Assembly (NCBI RefSeq): GCF_947489565.1
Contig: NZ_CANLEA010000025.1
Location: 1 to 64,000, forward strand
DNA: 64,000 nucleotides
Source of the DNA: an uncultured Kordia sp.
GTDB lineage: Bacteria > Bacteroidota > Bacteroidia > Flavobacteriales > Flavobacteriaceae
Direction: 5' to 3'
Shown: in pieces, positions 27,655 to 35,792 of the stretch
Position numbering within the stretch: position 1 is the stretch's first letter
How the letters are laid out: every line of letters starts with the position of its first letter
Notes under the pieces: model-generated
Database searches by the model: none
Seen by the model: the letters and a program-made list of their open reading frames with translations, nothing else
What the model was told of the DNA's origin: nothing
Translations under genes and position numbers: made by a program

Positions 27655-27670
27655 TTCACATCGTCGCACT
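27655..27670. promoter_or_regulatory. CRP/FNR-type palindrome TGTGA-N6-TCACA
   Basis: A perfect TGTGA-TCGATT-TCACA site in the divergent region, 106 bases before mtaB and 112 bases before the OppA-like gene. The form equals the classical CRP consensus half-sites. No CRP-family gene is in this window. Confidence 0.45.
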
Positions 27671-27775
27671 TAAATAAAAGATACAATATCTTAATTGCTT
27701 TTTTGCTAAATTAAAGGTTTAAAAGTACATAATAAAAAACACAAATCGCTACCGTTTTGGTAGAAAAGTACAGGA

Positions 27776-29113
27776 ATGAACGATAGAAAAAAAGTCGCTT
27801 TTTATACGCTAGGTTGCAAACTGAATTTTTCAGAAACTTCTACAATTGCACGAAACTTTCAAGAAGAAGGTTTTGAAAAGGTAGATTTTTCAGAACATGC
27901 CGATATGTATGTTATCAATACATGCAGTGTTACGGAAAATGCTGATAAACGCTTTAAAACGATTGTCAAACAAGCGCAAAAAGTTAATCCTGATGCGTTT
28001 GTGGCGGCCGTTGGTTGTTATGCACAATTAAAACCGGAAGAATTAGCGGCTGTTGATGGTGTGGATTTGGTACTTGGCGCGACAGAAAAATTCAAAATCA
28101 CAGATTATATCAATGATCTTACAAAAAACGATTTTGGAGAAGTACATTCTTGCGAAATTGAAGAAGCCGATTTTTATGTGGGAAGCTATTCAATTGGCGA
28201 TCGTACACGTGCGTTCTTAAAAGTACAAGATGGTTGCGATTATAAATGTACCTATTGTACCATTCCATTAGCAAGAGGAATTTCTCGAAGTGATACTTTA
28301 GAAAATGTATTAAAAAACGCCAAAGAAATCTCTGAAAAAGACATCAAAGAAATTGTGCTAACAGGCGTAAATATTGGTGATTACGGAAAAGGAGAGTTTG
28401 GAAACAAAAAACACGAACATACCTTTTTAGAATTGGTGCAAGCGTTGGACAAAGTTGAAGGTATTGAGCGTTTGCGAATTTCTTCAATTGAACCAAATTT
28501 GCTAAAAAATGAAACGATTGATTTTGTTTCAAAGAGTAACACATTCGTACCGCATTTTCATATTCCATTGCAGAGTGGAAGCAATACTTTATTGCGTTTA
28601 ATGCGCCGTCGTTACATGCGTGAACTGTATGTAGATCGTGTCACGCAAATCAAAAAAGTAATGCCAGATGCCTGTATTGGAGTCGATGTAATTGTCGGAT
28701 TTCCTGGGGAAACGGACGAGTTGTTTTTAGAAACCTATAACTTCTTGATGGAATTAGATATTTCATACTTACACGTATTTACTTATTCAGAGCGTGAAAA
28801 TACCGTAGCTGCCGAAATGGAAGGCGTTGTACCTCAGAATGTGCGTAAAAAACGTAGTAAAATGTTACGTGGTTTGTCTGTCAAAAAACGTAGAGCGTTC
28901 TATGAAAGTCAAATCGGGAAAACGAAAACGGTTTTATTTGAAGGCGAAAACAAAGAAGGATACATTCACGGATTTACAGAAAACTATGTAAAAGTAAAAG
29001 CACCTTGGAATCCTGAGTTGGTCAATACACTTCATCAAGTAACATTGACTAAAATTGACGACGACGGAATGGTTCGTTTTGACTTTGTAGACGAAAAAGT
29101 TGCGTTTAGTTAA
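27776..29113 (+). CDS. mtaB: tRNA t6A37 methylthiotransferase MtaB
   Basis: 445 residues with the three-domain methylthiotransferase layout. The N-terminal UPF0004 domain has cysteines in YTLGCKLN, NTCSVTEN and AVGCYAQ. The radical-SAM domain has the motif CDYKCTYC (around residue 152), and a C-terminal TRAM region ends the protein. The enzyme adds a methylthio group to N6-threonylcarbamoyladenosine 37 of tRNA using two iron-sulfur clusters. The KLNFSET N-terminal sequence distinguishes MtaB from MiaB and RimO. The 54-codon gene that follows begins at the base after its stop, so they are probably co-transcribed. Confidence 0.93.
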   Translation: MNDRKKVAFYTLGCKLNFSETSTIARNFQEEGFEKVDFSEHADMYVINTCSVTENADKRFKTIVKQAQKVNPDAFVAAVGCYAQLKPEELAAVDGVDLVLGATEKFKITDYINDLTKNDFGEVHSCEIEEADFYVGSYSIGDRTRAFLKVQDGCDYKCTYCTIPLARGISRSDTLENVLKNAKEISEKDIKEIVLTGVNIGDYGKGEFGNKKHEHTFLELVQALDKVEGIERLRISSIEPNLLKNETIDFVSKSNTFVPHFHIPLQSGSNTLLRLMRRRYMRELYVDRVTQIKKVMPDACIGVDVIVGFPGETDELFLETYNFLMELDISYLHVFTYSERENTVAAEMEGVVPQNVRKKRSKMLRGLSVKKRRAFYESQIGKTKTVLFEGENKEGYIHGFTENYVKVKAPWNPELVNTLHQVTLTKIDDDGMVRFDFVDEKVAFS

Positions 29114-29278
29114 ATGTCGAGAAGCATTCATATCACAAAGAAAAATTTTGAAGGTTTAACGAAAGCTGAACTTGACGAACAGGCAAATGACCCAAATTCT
29201 GAGCTGAATCAATGGGCAAAAAAAAGCGCATTAAAAAAAGAGGTAAAGAAGAGTCGAAGCAAAACAATCAACACATGA
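29114..29278 (+). CDS. Small charged protein downstream of mtaB
   Basis: A 54-codon frame that starts at the base immediately after the mtaB stop (ATG at 29114) and ends in a TGA overlapping the ATG of the following lipoprotein gene (ATGA at 29275-29278). The product begins MSRSIHITKKNFEGLTKAEL and ends in a Lys/Arg/Ser-rich tail; it contains a central NSELNQWAKKSALKKE helix. Butt-joined ends on both sides are strong evidence of real translation. Family unknown to me; nucleic-acid or ribosome association would be speculation. Confidence 0.65.
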   Translation: MSRSIHITKKNFEGLTKAELDEQANDPNSELNQWAKKSALKKEVKKSRSKTINT

Positions 29279-29898
29279 AATACTTAGTACGATTAGTATT
29301 CTCTTTGCTATTAATGTCTTGTTCAAGCGAGCAAAAAAGTAATATTGAAGGACTTATTATTGACCCAAATATCAAAAATGAAGTTGAAAAATATATTACG
29401 GAAGCTCCAGAGTTGGCTTCATTGAATCAAGACATGCAAGCGTATCACAATAGTTTTCACATAGAAAGTTATAAAAATGATAGCTTGGATGTTTCATCTA
29501 CCGATTTTTCTAAAAAAGCACCTTTTAAATCGTTTTACTATTGGCATGATGGTTCACTTAGAATTGATGGCGCTTATGGTATTTTTGGTGGATTCGGATT
29601 TAATATTCAAATAAGTGATCAGAAAGCAACGTTATATCATATGCTGAGTTCAGACGACTTTGCAACGTATGCATATCAGGAAAATGATGACTTTATTTTG
29701 AGACTAGATGTACCTTGCACAGCTACAAAAATAGTGCTCTCTGAAATACCCGATTCATCAAAACAGCAATTGATCTATGGATATGTAGAATTTAAAAGTA
29801 ATGACTTTTATTCCATGTCAGACTCTTCTACCGGAGAACGAAATAAGATAAGAAACAATATGAAAATCTATTTCAAAAGCGGTTTTGTCAATTTATAG
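29275..29898 (+). CDS. Lipoprotein of unknown function
   Basis: 207 residues from the ATG at 29275. An earlier in-frame ATG at 29212 would place a Lys-rich stretch before the signal peptide and overlap the small upstream gene, so I reject it. The signal peptide MKYLVRLVFSLLLMSC has a lipobox with Cys at residue 16. The mature domain is about 190 residues, mixed alpha/beta, with aromatic motifs (FKSFYYWHDGSLRIDGAYGIFGGFGFNIQ). I recognise no family. Confidence 0.75.
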   Translation: MKYLVRLVFSLLLMSCSSEQKSNIEGLIIDPNIKNEVEKYITEAPELASLNQDMQAYHNSFHIESYKNDSLDVSSTDFSKKAPFKSFYYWHDGSLRIDGAYGIFGGFGFNIQISDQKATLYHMLSSDDFATYAYQENDDFILRLDVPCTATKIVLSEIPDSSKQQLIYGYVEFKSNDFYSMSDSSTGERNKIRNNMKIYFKSGFVNL

Positions 29899-30104
29899 TA
29901 AGCACATTTTCTTTTACAGCTTGATTAAAATTGATACGCAACAATACAGTTAACTGTTCCAAAAGTACTGTTGTCTTTCTGTAATTATGATTTCACGCAG
30001 TTTGAAGCGTCTTCTTTTGATGTTCATTCAGATTTTTCTAGTTTTAACAACATAAAAACTATGTTTTCCATAAACAAGTACAACGTTAAAACCACTAAAT
30101 TATA

Positions 30105-30971
30105 ATGAAAAAACTACTATTATGTACATTCGTAACGCTTCTTAGTTGTCAGATGTACTCACAAAAAATGCTACTTTCTTGGAGTCAGGCTACGATTGAG
30201 AATTACACCATAGAAATGTATGATGCAGCACAAAAACTTACTCAGAAAGAACTTCTAGAAAAGTGCTTGCAAGATGCCAGTTGGAGTGAAGTTTTCCTAA
30301 CGATGAATGCTTCTGTAAACAATTATAAAGATAATGTGGAATATAAAAAAGCATTAGCTGCGCAAATAACAAATACAAAAGAAACCAAGTTAAAAGGCAC
30401 TAGTAGATTGATTATTTGGGATAGAATTATCAATGGAGATATTACTTTTGAAGGAAAAGGCTTGGTCTTTAAAAATGATTTGTTTTTAGTGAGTGGAAGA
30501 GTCAATCAGTTACTTGAGATATTAACAAGTAAAAGGTTTGGTATTGTAACGAGCCGTTCGACAAGTGATGAATTACAAGCACTACAGAAAAATTGGCAAG
30601 ATTATTTATCGGGAGAAACGGTAGAAGAATTTACACCAAAAACATATAAAAATGCGGAAATTCCAGAAATAACTAGTAAAAAAGCATTTCAGGCGTTTGT
30701 CATTTCATTACAAGACAATCCAGAAAAGGAAAGAATTACCAAAAAGTGTTTGAAATTGGTGTATAAACTAGATGAAATGCCAGAAGATGAAGAATCTATA
30801 GCGCACAATTGCAATCCTGATACGTATACGTTTACCTATTTAACGCTCTTAACGAAAGATGAAACGGTAGATAAAAAGAAAGATGCCAAATGGTGGTTAG
30901 ATTTTTGGAATAAAAACAAAGATCGGCTAGTGTGGAATGATGAACTTGGTCATTTCGAAGTTTCAAAATAA
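30105..30971 (+). CDS. Secreted protein of unknown function
   Basis: 288 residues. The N-terminal signal sequence MKKLLLCTFVTLLSCQMYSQ could be cleaved either by signal peptidase I or, at Cys15, as a lipoprotein. The mature part is alpha-helical and Lys/Glu-rich, with a TPR-like rhythm (ALQKNWQDYLSG, FQAFVISLQDNPEKERITKK) and an aromatic C-terminus (KWWLDFWNKNKDRLVWNDELGHF). No family recognised. It stands alone, with 206 bases upstream and 170 downstream free of genes. Confidence 0.7.
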   Translation: MKKLLLCTFVTLLSCQMYSQKMLLSWSQATIENYTIEMYDAAQKLTQKELLEKCLQDASWSEVFLTMNASVNNYKDNVEYKKALAAQITNTKETKLKGTSRLIIWDRIINGDITFEGKGLVFKNDLFLVSGRVNQLLEILTSKRFGIVTSRSTSDELQALQKNWQDYLSGETVEEFTPKTYKNAEIPEITSKKAFQAFVISLQDNPEKERITKKCLKLVYKLDEMPEDEESIAHNCNPDTYTFTYLTLLTKDETVDKKKDAKWWLDFWNKNKDRLVWNDELGHFEVSK

Positions 30972-31141
30972 TGATATTTTATTGATAGATAGCTTGTGTG
31001 TTTACTGTTTTTAAAGATTAGAATACAATACACTTCACCGTTTTTATAAGCGTTTGGTACGATTCATGTAATTATGAGGGTATAACTATTTATAATTACA
31101 AATAGATACTTATATTTAACTATTAAAAATGCCCAGATACT

Positions 31142-32041
31142 ATGAAAACAACACTACTCTCTATATTAGTTTTGACTTTGATAAGTTGTGATGCTTCTAC
31201 CAAAGAACTTATTGGAAGTTCATGGAAGGTTACGGAACTTAAAACAAACGGAACTATTGCTAAAACCACAAATGATGTGATTTTAACCATTAAAAGTGAA
31301 ACTGATTTTTCACTACAATTGGACAAAAATAATTGTTTTGGAACGTATGCAATCACAGGAAAAAACAACATTAAACTCGAAAGTATAGGCTGTACAGAAA
31401 TGTGTTGCGATTCAGATTTTTCGATGGCTGTTGTGAATGCATTGTATAAAGTTTCCAACATTAATCTTAACAAAGATCGCGTAAGCTTATCTTCAGATGA
31501 GGTTGAAATTAAATTTTTAAAAGTGAAAACTTCATCAGAAAATCAATCTAAAACAATGAATACCAACGAAAAACTTTCAGGAAAAGAAAAAATTCCAACA
31601 GAAGAAACGACGAATGTTGGCATGTTTGAAAATCCAGATAAAACTCAGAATGCAAGTGATGACGTTCCAAAAGGTGATTATATCGAATTGTACAAATCGC
31701 CATGCAAAGGAAATTGTGAAGAGTTTACCATGAAGTTTTACGAAGATGGAACGGTATATTACACAGGGAAATTCAATGCGCAGGTACAAGGAAAACATTC
31801 TGTAAAGTTAACGACAAGCAAATCAAAATCGTTGTTCCAAGACTTTGAACAGTCAAATTTCAGTAGTTATCAAGATAAATATGATGATGAAAAGATTATG
31901 GATATCCAAAATACATACTTAACCTATAAAGGGAAAAAGATTCATATTCGTTACAAATACAATGCGCCAAAAGAATTACAAGCATTACTTGAAAAAGTAG
32001 AAGCACAGGCAAAAGAAGCATTGGAGAAACTGAAGAAGTAA
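31142..32041 (+). CDS. META-like plus DUF6438 lipoprotein
   Basis: 299 residues. Lipobox VLTLISCDAS (Cys 16). Residues about 20-125 resemble a META/HslJ-type domain (IGSSWKVTELKTNG, CFGTYAITGKNNIKL). A polar linker follows, and residues about 175-270 match DUF6438 (IELYKSPCKGNCEEFTMKFYEDGTVYYTGK). A Lys/Glu-rich helix closes the protein. META domains occur in envelope and motility-related proteins, while DUF6438 has no known activity. The gene ends at a strong bidirectional terminator. Confidence 0.78.
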   Translation: MKTTLLSILVLTLISCDASTKELIGSSWKVTELKTNGTIAKTTNDVILTIKSETDFSLQLDKNNCFGTYAITGKNNIKLESIGCTEMCCDSDFSMAVVNALYKVSNINLNKDRVSLSSDEVEIKFLKVKTSSENQSKTMNTNEKLSGKEKIPTEETTNVGMFENPDKTQNASDDVPKGDYIELYKSPCKGNCEEFTMKFYEDGTVYYTGKFNAQVQGKHSVKLTTSKSKSLFQDFEQSNFSSYQDKYDDEKIMDIQNTYLTYKGKKIHIRYKYNAPKELQALLEKVEAQAKEALEKLKK

Positions 32042-32068
32042 TAAAGAAACACACATTTAGACATAAAA

Positions 32069-32097
32069 AAAAGGGAACTGATTAAGTTCCCTTTTTA
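32069..32097. terminator. Bidirectional terminator
   Basis: Inverted repeat AAAAGGGAACT (32069-32079) / AGTTCCCTTTT (32085-32095) flanked by A and T runs, between convergent genes. Confidence 0.88.
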
Positions 32098-32100
32098 CTT

Positions 32101-32397
32101 TTAGATTCGGACGCCTACAGGCAATAAATCTTTATACTGTTTGTTCTTGCGTAAAAAACTAGCAATCTTAGGACTAGTTGGTACGACTCTCAAATTTCGC
32201 TCTTGAATGCTATCAAGAACTGTTTTGATAAATGCGTTTTTAAAATCTACATCGTCGAGCTCCTCAGGAACGATTAATTTCGTTAAAAATATTTTACGTT
32301 CTTGTAATGAATACTCAATCTTAGCGATCCCGTGATCTGTCTTGTGTTCAAATTGACGTAAAAATTCGTTATCATTGATAACAATTGCATTGTCCAT
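32101..32397 (-). CDS. Small GNAT-like N-acetyltransferase (YjdJ/NATD1 type)
   Basis: 98 residues, typical for the short GNAT_acetyltr_2 family. Landmarks are the N-terminal NEFLRQFEHKTDHGIAKIEYSL, the central LTKLIVPEELDDVDFKNAFIKTVLDSIQERNLRVVPTSPKIASFLRKN and the C-terminal acetyl-CoA-side helix. The Q/RxxGxG loop of larger GNATs is lost, as in this whole subfamily. Many members have a Cys in the PTC segment; here it reads PTSP. Catalytic activity is therefore uncertain. Confidence 0.75.
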   Translation of the reverse strand: MDNAIVINDNEFLRQFEHKTDHGIAKIEYSLQERKIFLTKLIVPEELDDVDFKNAFIKTVLDSIQERNLRVVPTSPKIASFLRKNKQYKDLLPVGVRI

Positions 32398-32455
32398 AGC
32401 AGTTTAATTTTAAATTAATCTTAAAAAAGTGGTGTGTTTAGAAGAAATGTTGATT

Positions 32456-32463
32456 TAACTTTG
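32456..32463 (+). promoter_or_regulatory. Putative -7 box TAACTTTG
   Basis: Matches TAnnTTTG about 53 bases before the alpha/beta hydrolase gene at 32516; no clear TTG at the usual -33 spacing. Confidence 0.4.
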
Positions 32464-32515
32464 CAAAGATAAGAAATTTAGAGTAGATTTCCGAGTTTTT
32501 AATGTTACTATCTGT

Positions 32516-33178
32516 ATGAATGTAAGTAAAATACAAGTTTATTTTATGCCCGGAATGGCCGCCAATCCTGCAATATTCAAGCACATCGTACTACCTGAAG
32601 ACGAATTTGAAGTACACTATTTAGAGTGGTTTTTACCTGAAAAAAAGGAGACTTTGGCGCATTATGCAGCAAGAATGGTAGAAAAAGTGAAGCATGACAA
32701 CGTGATTTTAGTAGGTGTTTCCTTTGGTGGAATCTTGGTACAAGAAATGGCACGCCTCATCAATGTAAAAAAGATTTTTGTGATCTCAAGCGTCAAAACA
32801 AAACGCGAATTACCTCGTAGAATGAAGTTTGCACGTGCTACAAAACTCTATAAACTCCTTCCTACAGGCTTAGTCAATAATATAGAAGTCTTGCGTAAAG
32901 TTGCTTTTGGAAACTTGGCAACGAAACGTTTGGATTTGTATGAAGAATATCTTTCAGTTAGAGACAAACACTACATCGATTGGTCTATTGAGCAAATTGT
33001 CAATTGGAATCAAGAAAAACCATTGCCAAACACAATTCATATCAACGGAGACAAAGATTTGGTATTTCCTATACAACATATTTCGGACTGCATTCCCATC
33101 AAAGGAGGCACGCATATTATGGTACTCAATAAATTTAAGTGGTTTAATGAAAATTTACCGAGATTGATCAAAGAATAA
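32516..33178 (+). CDS. Alpha/beta hydrolase
   Basis: 220 residues with an alpha/beta hydrolase fold. An early glycine-rich loop (YFMPGMAANPAIF) provides the oxyanion region. The nucleophile elbow is GVSFGG with Ser69. Later come a probable acid residue in HINGDKDLVFPI and the catalytic His in KGGTHIMVLNK. Length and the compact cap are typical of small esterase-like members with unknown substrates. It is monocistronic. Confidence 0.85.
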   Translation: MNVSKIQVYFMPGMAANPAIFKHIVLPEDEFEVHYLEWFLPEKKETLAHYAARMVEKVKHDNVILVGVSFGGILVQEMARLINVKKIFVISSVKTKRELPRRMKFARATKLYKLLPTGLVNNIEVLRKVAFGNLATKRLDLYEEYLSVRDKHYIDWSIEQIVNWNQEKPLPNTIHINGDKDLVFPIQHISDCIPIKGGTHIMVLNKFKWFNENLPRLIKE

Positions 33179-33240
33179 AAAACTTTCCTTATCTTAACAA
33201 TAAAATACACAGATAGCAGGATGATTCAAAATCAGTTTGT

Positions 33241-33248
33241 TATTTTTG
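33241..33248 (+). promoter_or_regulatory. Putative -7 box TATTTTTG
   Basis: TAnnTTTG match 80 bases before the lytic transglycosylase gene; weak -33 element. Confidence 0.35.
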
Positions 33249-33327
33249 TAATCCCTATCCGACCATTTTTACAATCACAACCAATAGTTAACGAAAATCG
33301 ATTACGAAAATTTAAAAACAAGATACC

Positions 33328-34290
33328 ATGCGTAAAATTAAAAATGGATTTGCTTTTTTAGGATTAATTTTCCTCGGAGTTTTATTGATGAATGCGGTAC
33401 AACAAGACAAAGTCTTAACAGCTGAAAATGATGCTGCAACTCCAAGTCAGGCGACAAAAGCGACAATGAATGATACAAATGATTACAATGTATACGCTTT
33501 GGAAGTTCCGGAAACCTTAGAATTTGCAGGAGAAAAAGTTCCGTTGCATTTACCAGACATTAAGGAACGTATGGACAGAGAATTGTTGGTAAATACTTAT
33601 TGGCAATCCAATGGTTTATTATTGTTTAAACGCGCGAATAAATATTTCCCGATTATTGAACCAATTCTAAAACAATACGGAGTTCCAGATGATTTTAAAT
33701 ACTTAGCTGTGATTGAAAGCGGATTGCAAAACGTAACATCTCCAGCAGGAGCGAGAGGTTTTTGGCAAATTATGAAAACGACTGGACGTGAAAATGGATT
33801 GGAAATCAATTCAAATGTAGACGAACGTTACCATTTAGAAAAAGCAACACATGTTGCCTGTAAATATTTATTGGCTGCTAAAAAGAGATTTGGAAATTGG
33901 ACATCGGCTGCCGCAGCATATAATGCAGGAAATGGAGGCATTGGAAGACGTATGGAAGACCAACAAGTAGATTCGTATTACGATTTATTATTAGGACAAG
34001 AAACAGGACGTTACATTTTTAGAGTAATTGCTTTAAAAGAAATCTTTAGCAATGCTAAAAAATATGGTTTCAACTTTAATGAAAAGCATTTATACAAGCA
34101 TATCCCAACCTACAAAGTAGAAGTAGATACAGCAGTCACGAACTTTGCAAGTTTCGCGAAAAAATTCAATATCAACTATAAAATCTTAAAAATTCACAAT
34201 CCGTGGTTGCGCGAAAACAAGTTGAACAATAAGTCAAGAAAATTATATAAAATCGCGATTCCTGAAAAAGGATACTATCCAACGAAGTAA
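33328..34290 (+). CDS. Lytic transglycosylase (SLT domain)
   Basis: 320 residues. An N-terminal signal/anchor helix (residues 7-24) is followed by a ~60-residue linker and the SLT domain. The catalytic Glu is in VIESGLQN (Glu130); the downstream family motifs SPAGARGFWQIM and AAAAYNAGNGGIGRRM are intact. The protein cleaves the peptidoglycan MurNAc-GlcNAc bond, releasing 1,6-anhydro products, as in MltD. The C-terminal ~80 residues (NYKILKIHNPWLRENKLNNK) look like a divergent LysM-type wall-binding segment. Confidence 0.9.
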   Translation: MRKIKNGFAFLGLIFLGVLLMNAVQQDKVLTAENDAATPSQATKATMNDTNDYNVYALEVPETLEFAGEKVPLHLPDIKERMDRELLVNTYWQSNGLLLFKRANKYFPIIEPILKQYGVPDDFKYLAVIESGLQNVTSPAGARGFWQIMKTTGRENGLEINSNVDERYHLEKATHVACKYLLAAKKRFGNWTSAAAAYNAGNGGIGRRMEDQQVDSYYDLLLGQETGRYIFRVIALKEIFSNAKKYGFNFNEKHLYKHIPTYKVEVDTAVTNFASFAKKFNINYKILKIHNPWLRENKLNNKSRKLYKIAIPEKGYYPTK

Positions 34291-34317
34291 TTCTGAATTG
34301 AATAAATATATAATAAC

Positions 34318-34359
34318 AAATCTCCCAAAAAGTCGAGTTAGACATTTTGGGAGATTTTT
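34318..34359. terminator. Bidirectional terminator
   Basis: Perfect 13-base inverted repeat AAATCTCCCAAAA (34318-34330) / TTTTGGGAGATTT (34345-34357) between convergent genes. Confidence 0.9.
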
Positions 34360-34370
34360 TAATGTATCAA

Positions 34371-34877
34371 TCATTCCAATCCAGAGAATGCTCTATCTGC
34401 ACCGCCAAAAATGACAAATGTATCTTTATGCATTACAATGCCAGCGCCATGTTCTGGATCCCAAGGACATTCACATTCAAAGCCAATGGTACCGTAAATA
34501 TCATCGCCTTTTTCATGGATGTGTAATGTGTGAATTGCCAAATGTTTTTTGACATCATTAATATCGTTCAATTCAGGAAAAAAAGTGTCGTCAAATGCTG
34601 TTTCTCCATACAATTCCATCAGTTTAGGATATTCCTCAAGAAAACCTTTACACAAGGCGTCTAACACTTCTTTTTGATGTGTAAAAAAGTATTCTAAAGC
34701 GTTTTTATATTGTGCCGCGTATTCGGTTTCATAACAGGAAATATGAATATTCAACCAGCCATCCGAACGCTCATAGGAATCATCATGAACGGCTTCTGTA
34801 TCCCGAAATTTTTTGATTTCCTCAAAACATGCTTCTAAATATCCTTCTTCGTCTTCTTCAAAATTTAAATCAAACAT
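34371..34877 (-). CDS. DUF6985-like cytosolic protein
   Basis: 168 residues, very acidic, no signal peptide. The C-terminal half has ECECPWDPEHGAGIVMH, a pattern I associate with DUF6985-type proteins that occur scattered in Bacteroidota and in polymorphic-toxin immunity neighbourhoods. No toxin gene is adjacent here, so an immunity role is not supported locally. The tryptophan/acidic N-terminal part (YERSDGWLNIHISCYETEYAAQYKNALEYFF) is helical. Confidence 0.6.
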   Translation of the reverse strand: MFDLNFEEDEEGYLEACFEEIKKFRDTEAVHDDSYERSDGWLNIHISCYETEYAAQYKNALEYFFTHQKEVLDALCKGFLEEYPKLMELYGETAFDDTFFPELNDINDVKKHLAIHTLHIHEKGDDIYGTIGFECECPWDPEHGAGIVMHKDTFVIFGGADRAFSGLE

Positions 34878-35003
34878 ATATCATTTTTAATTATCGTAAA
34901 TAGCTGTCCAAACTAGAACTTTTTGAGTCAATTACAAAATTGACATAACGTAAATCAGTAAAAAATAAAGAGTATAATAACGCAATCCAAAAGTCAAGTT
35001 GTT

Positions 35004-35055
35004 GCATTGAGCACAGTAGAAATGTAGAACTATCACATTGAACGAAGTCGAAATG
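35004..35055. repeat. Dispersed intergenic repeat, type A, two copies
   Basis: Two diverged copies in tandem, CATTGAGCACAGTAGAAATG (35005-35024) and CATTGAACGAAGTCGAAATG (35036-35055), upstream of the bpX operon. They belong to the family seen at 27587, 42484 and 54355. Confidence 0.65.
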
Positions 35056-35145
35056 CAACCCTAAAAATTGCTTCTTCCATATAATTTTCGTTCTTTTGAG
35101 TAGTTACCAACCAATACATACGCTGCATATTGCGCATTCAATCTC

Positions 35146-35787
35146 TTGAGCTTACAAAATAACATACTACAAACCATTCATCACTTACGTACTTCTGGAC
35201 AATTTGTTTTATACACAAACAAGCCCAAAGTAAGTACAAGTGAACTGAATGATTTAGCCGATTTTTTAGAGCAAGAATATGAAAATGAATCACTTAACTA
35301 TCCGTTTGCTGCGCCAGAATTTCATAAAGAAGCGGCAGTTTGGGCAGCAAAAACGATTTACTATGCAGCACAGTTTTTAGCACATCGTATGGAAGAACCG
35401 AAAAATCTTGGGAAGTTTTTTGAAGACTTTAAAGGTGAAATATCGCCATCAGTCATACTTTCTACAGATATCTCACTACGATTTTTGCCATTCATTATCA
35501 AAGAATTAGAACATATTGACTTTGAAGATTGGTTGGTAAAAATCCTTAAAAAACAATTACAAACCTTTTCATATTCTGCAATTGGACACGATATGAACGA
35601 GGAAATTCAAGAAGAAAAACTTGCGAAACTCTTTCAAAATGACTGCTTTCGAACACTATTTACAGACAGAGTCATCGCAAAAAAAGATATCAGTCTTACG
35701 GCACATAAAATCATTCAAGAAAACGTTGCCATTCAATTGGGAGAACATTCCAATCAATTTTGGAGAGCGTTTGTACCTGAAGCATAA
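35146..35787 (+). CDS. First subunit of MoxR-vWA-bpX operon (bpX-type, unknown)
   Basis: 213 residues, all-helical, cytosolic. The start is TTG at 35146: the frame is closed by a TAG at 35101 and has no usable ATG or GTG before the first conserved-looking helix. It contains LNDLADFLEQEYENESLNYPFAAPEFHKEAAVWAAKTIYYAAQFL, a segment with the look of the small helical bpX partner proteins of MoxR-vWA-beta-propeller systems. It ends five bases before the MoxR gene. By position I infer a regulatory or adaptor subunit; the exact bpX family cannot be settled by eye. Confidence 0.7.
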   Translation: MSLQNNILQTIHHLRTSGQFVLYTNKPKVSTSELNDLADFLEQEYENESLNYPFAAPEFHKEAAVWAAKTIYYAAQFLAHRMEEPKNLGKFFEDFKGEISPSVILSTDISLRFLPFIIKELEHIDFEDWLVKILKKQLQTFSYSAIGHDMNEEIQEEKLAKLFQNDCFRTLFTDRVIAKKDISLTAHKIIQENVAIQLGEHSNQFWRAFVPEA

Positions 35788-35792
35788 ATACT

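Noticed and set aside
29212-29274. Upstream start for the lipoprotein gene (MGKKKRIKK...)
   Set aside because: It would put a Lys-rich leader before a lipoprotein signal and overlap the small gene; the ATGA-coupled start at 29275 is better.
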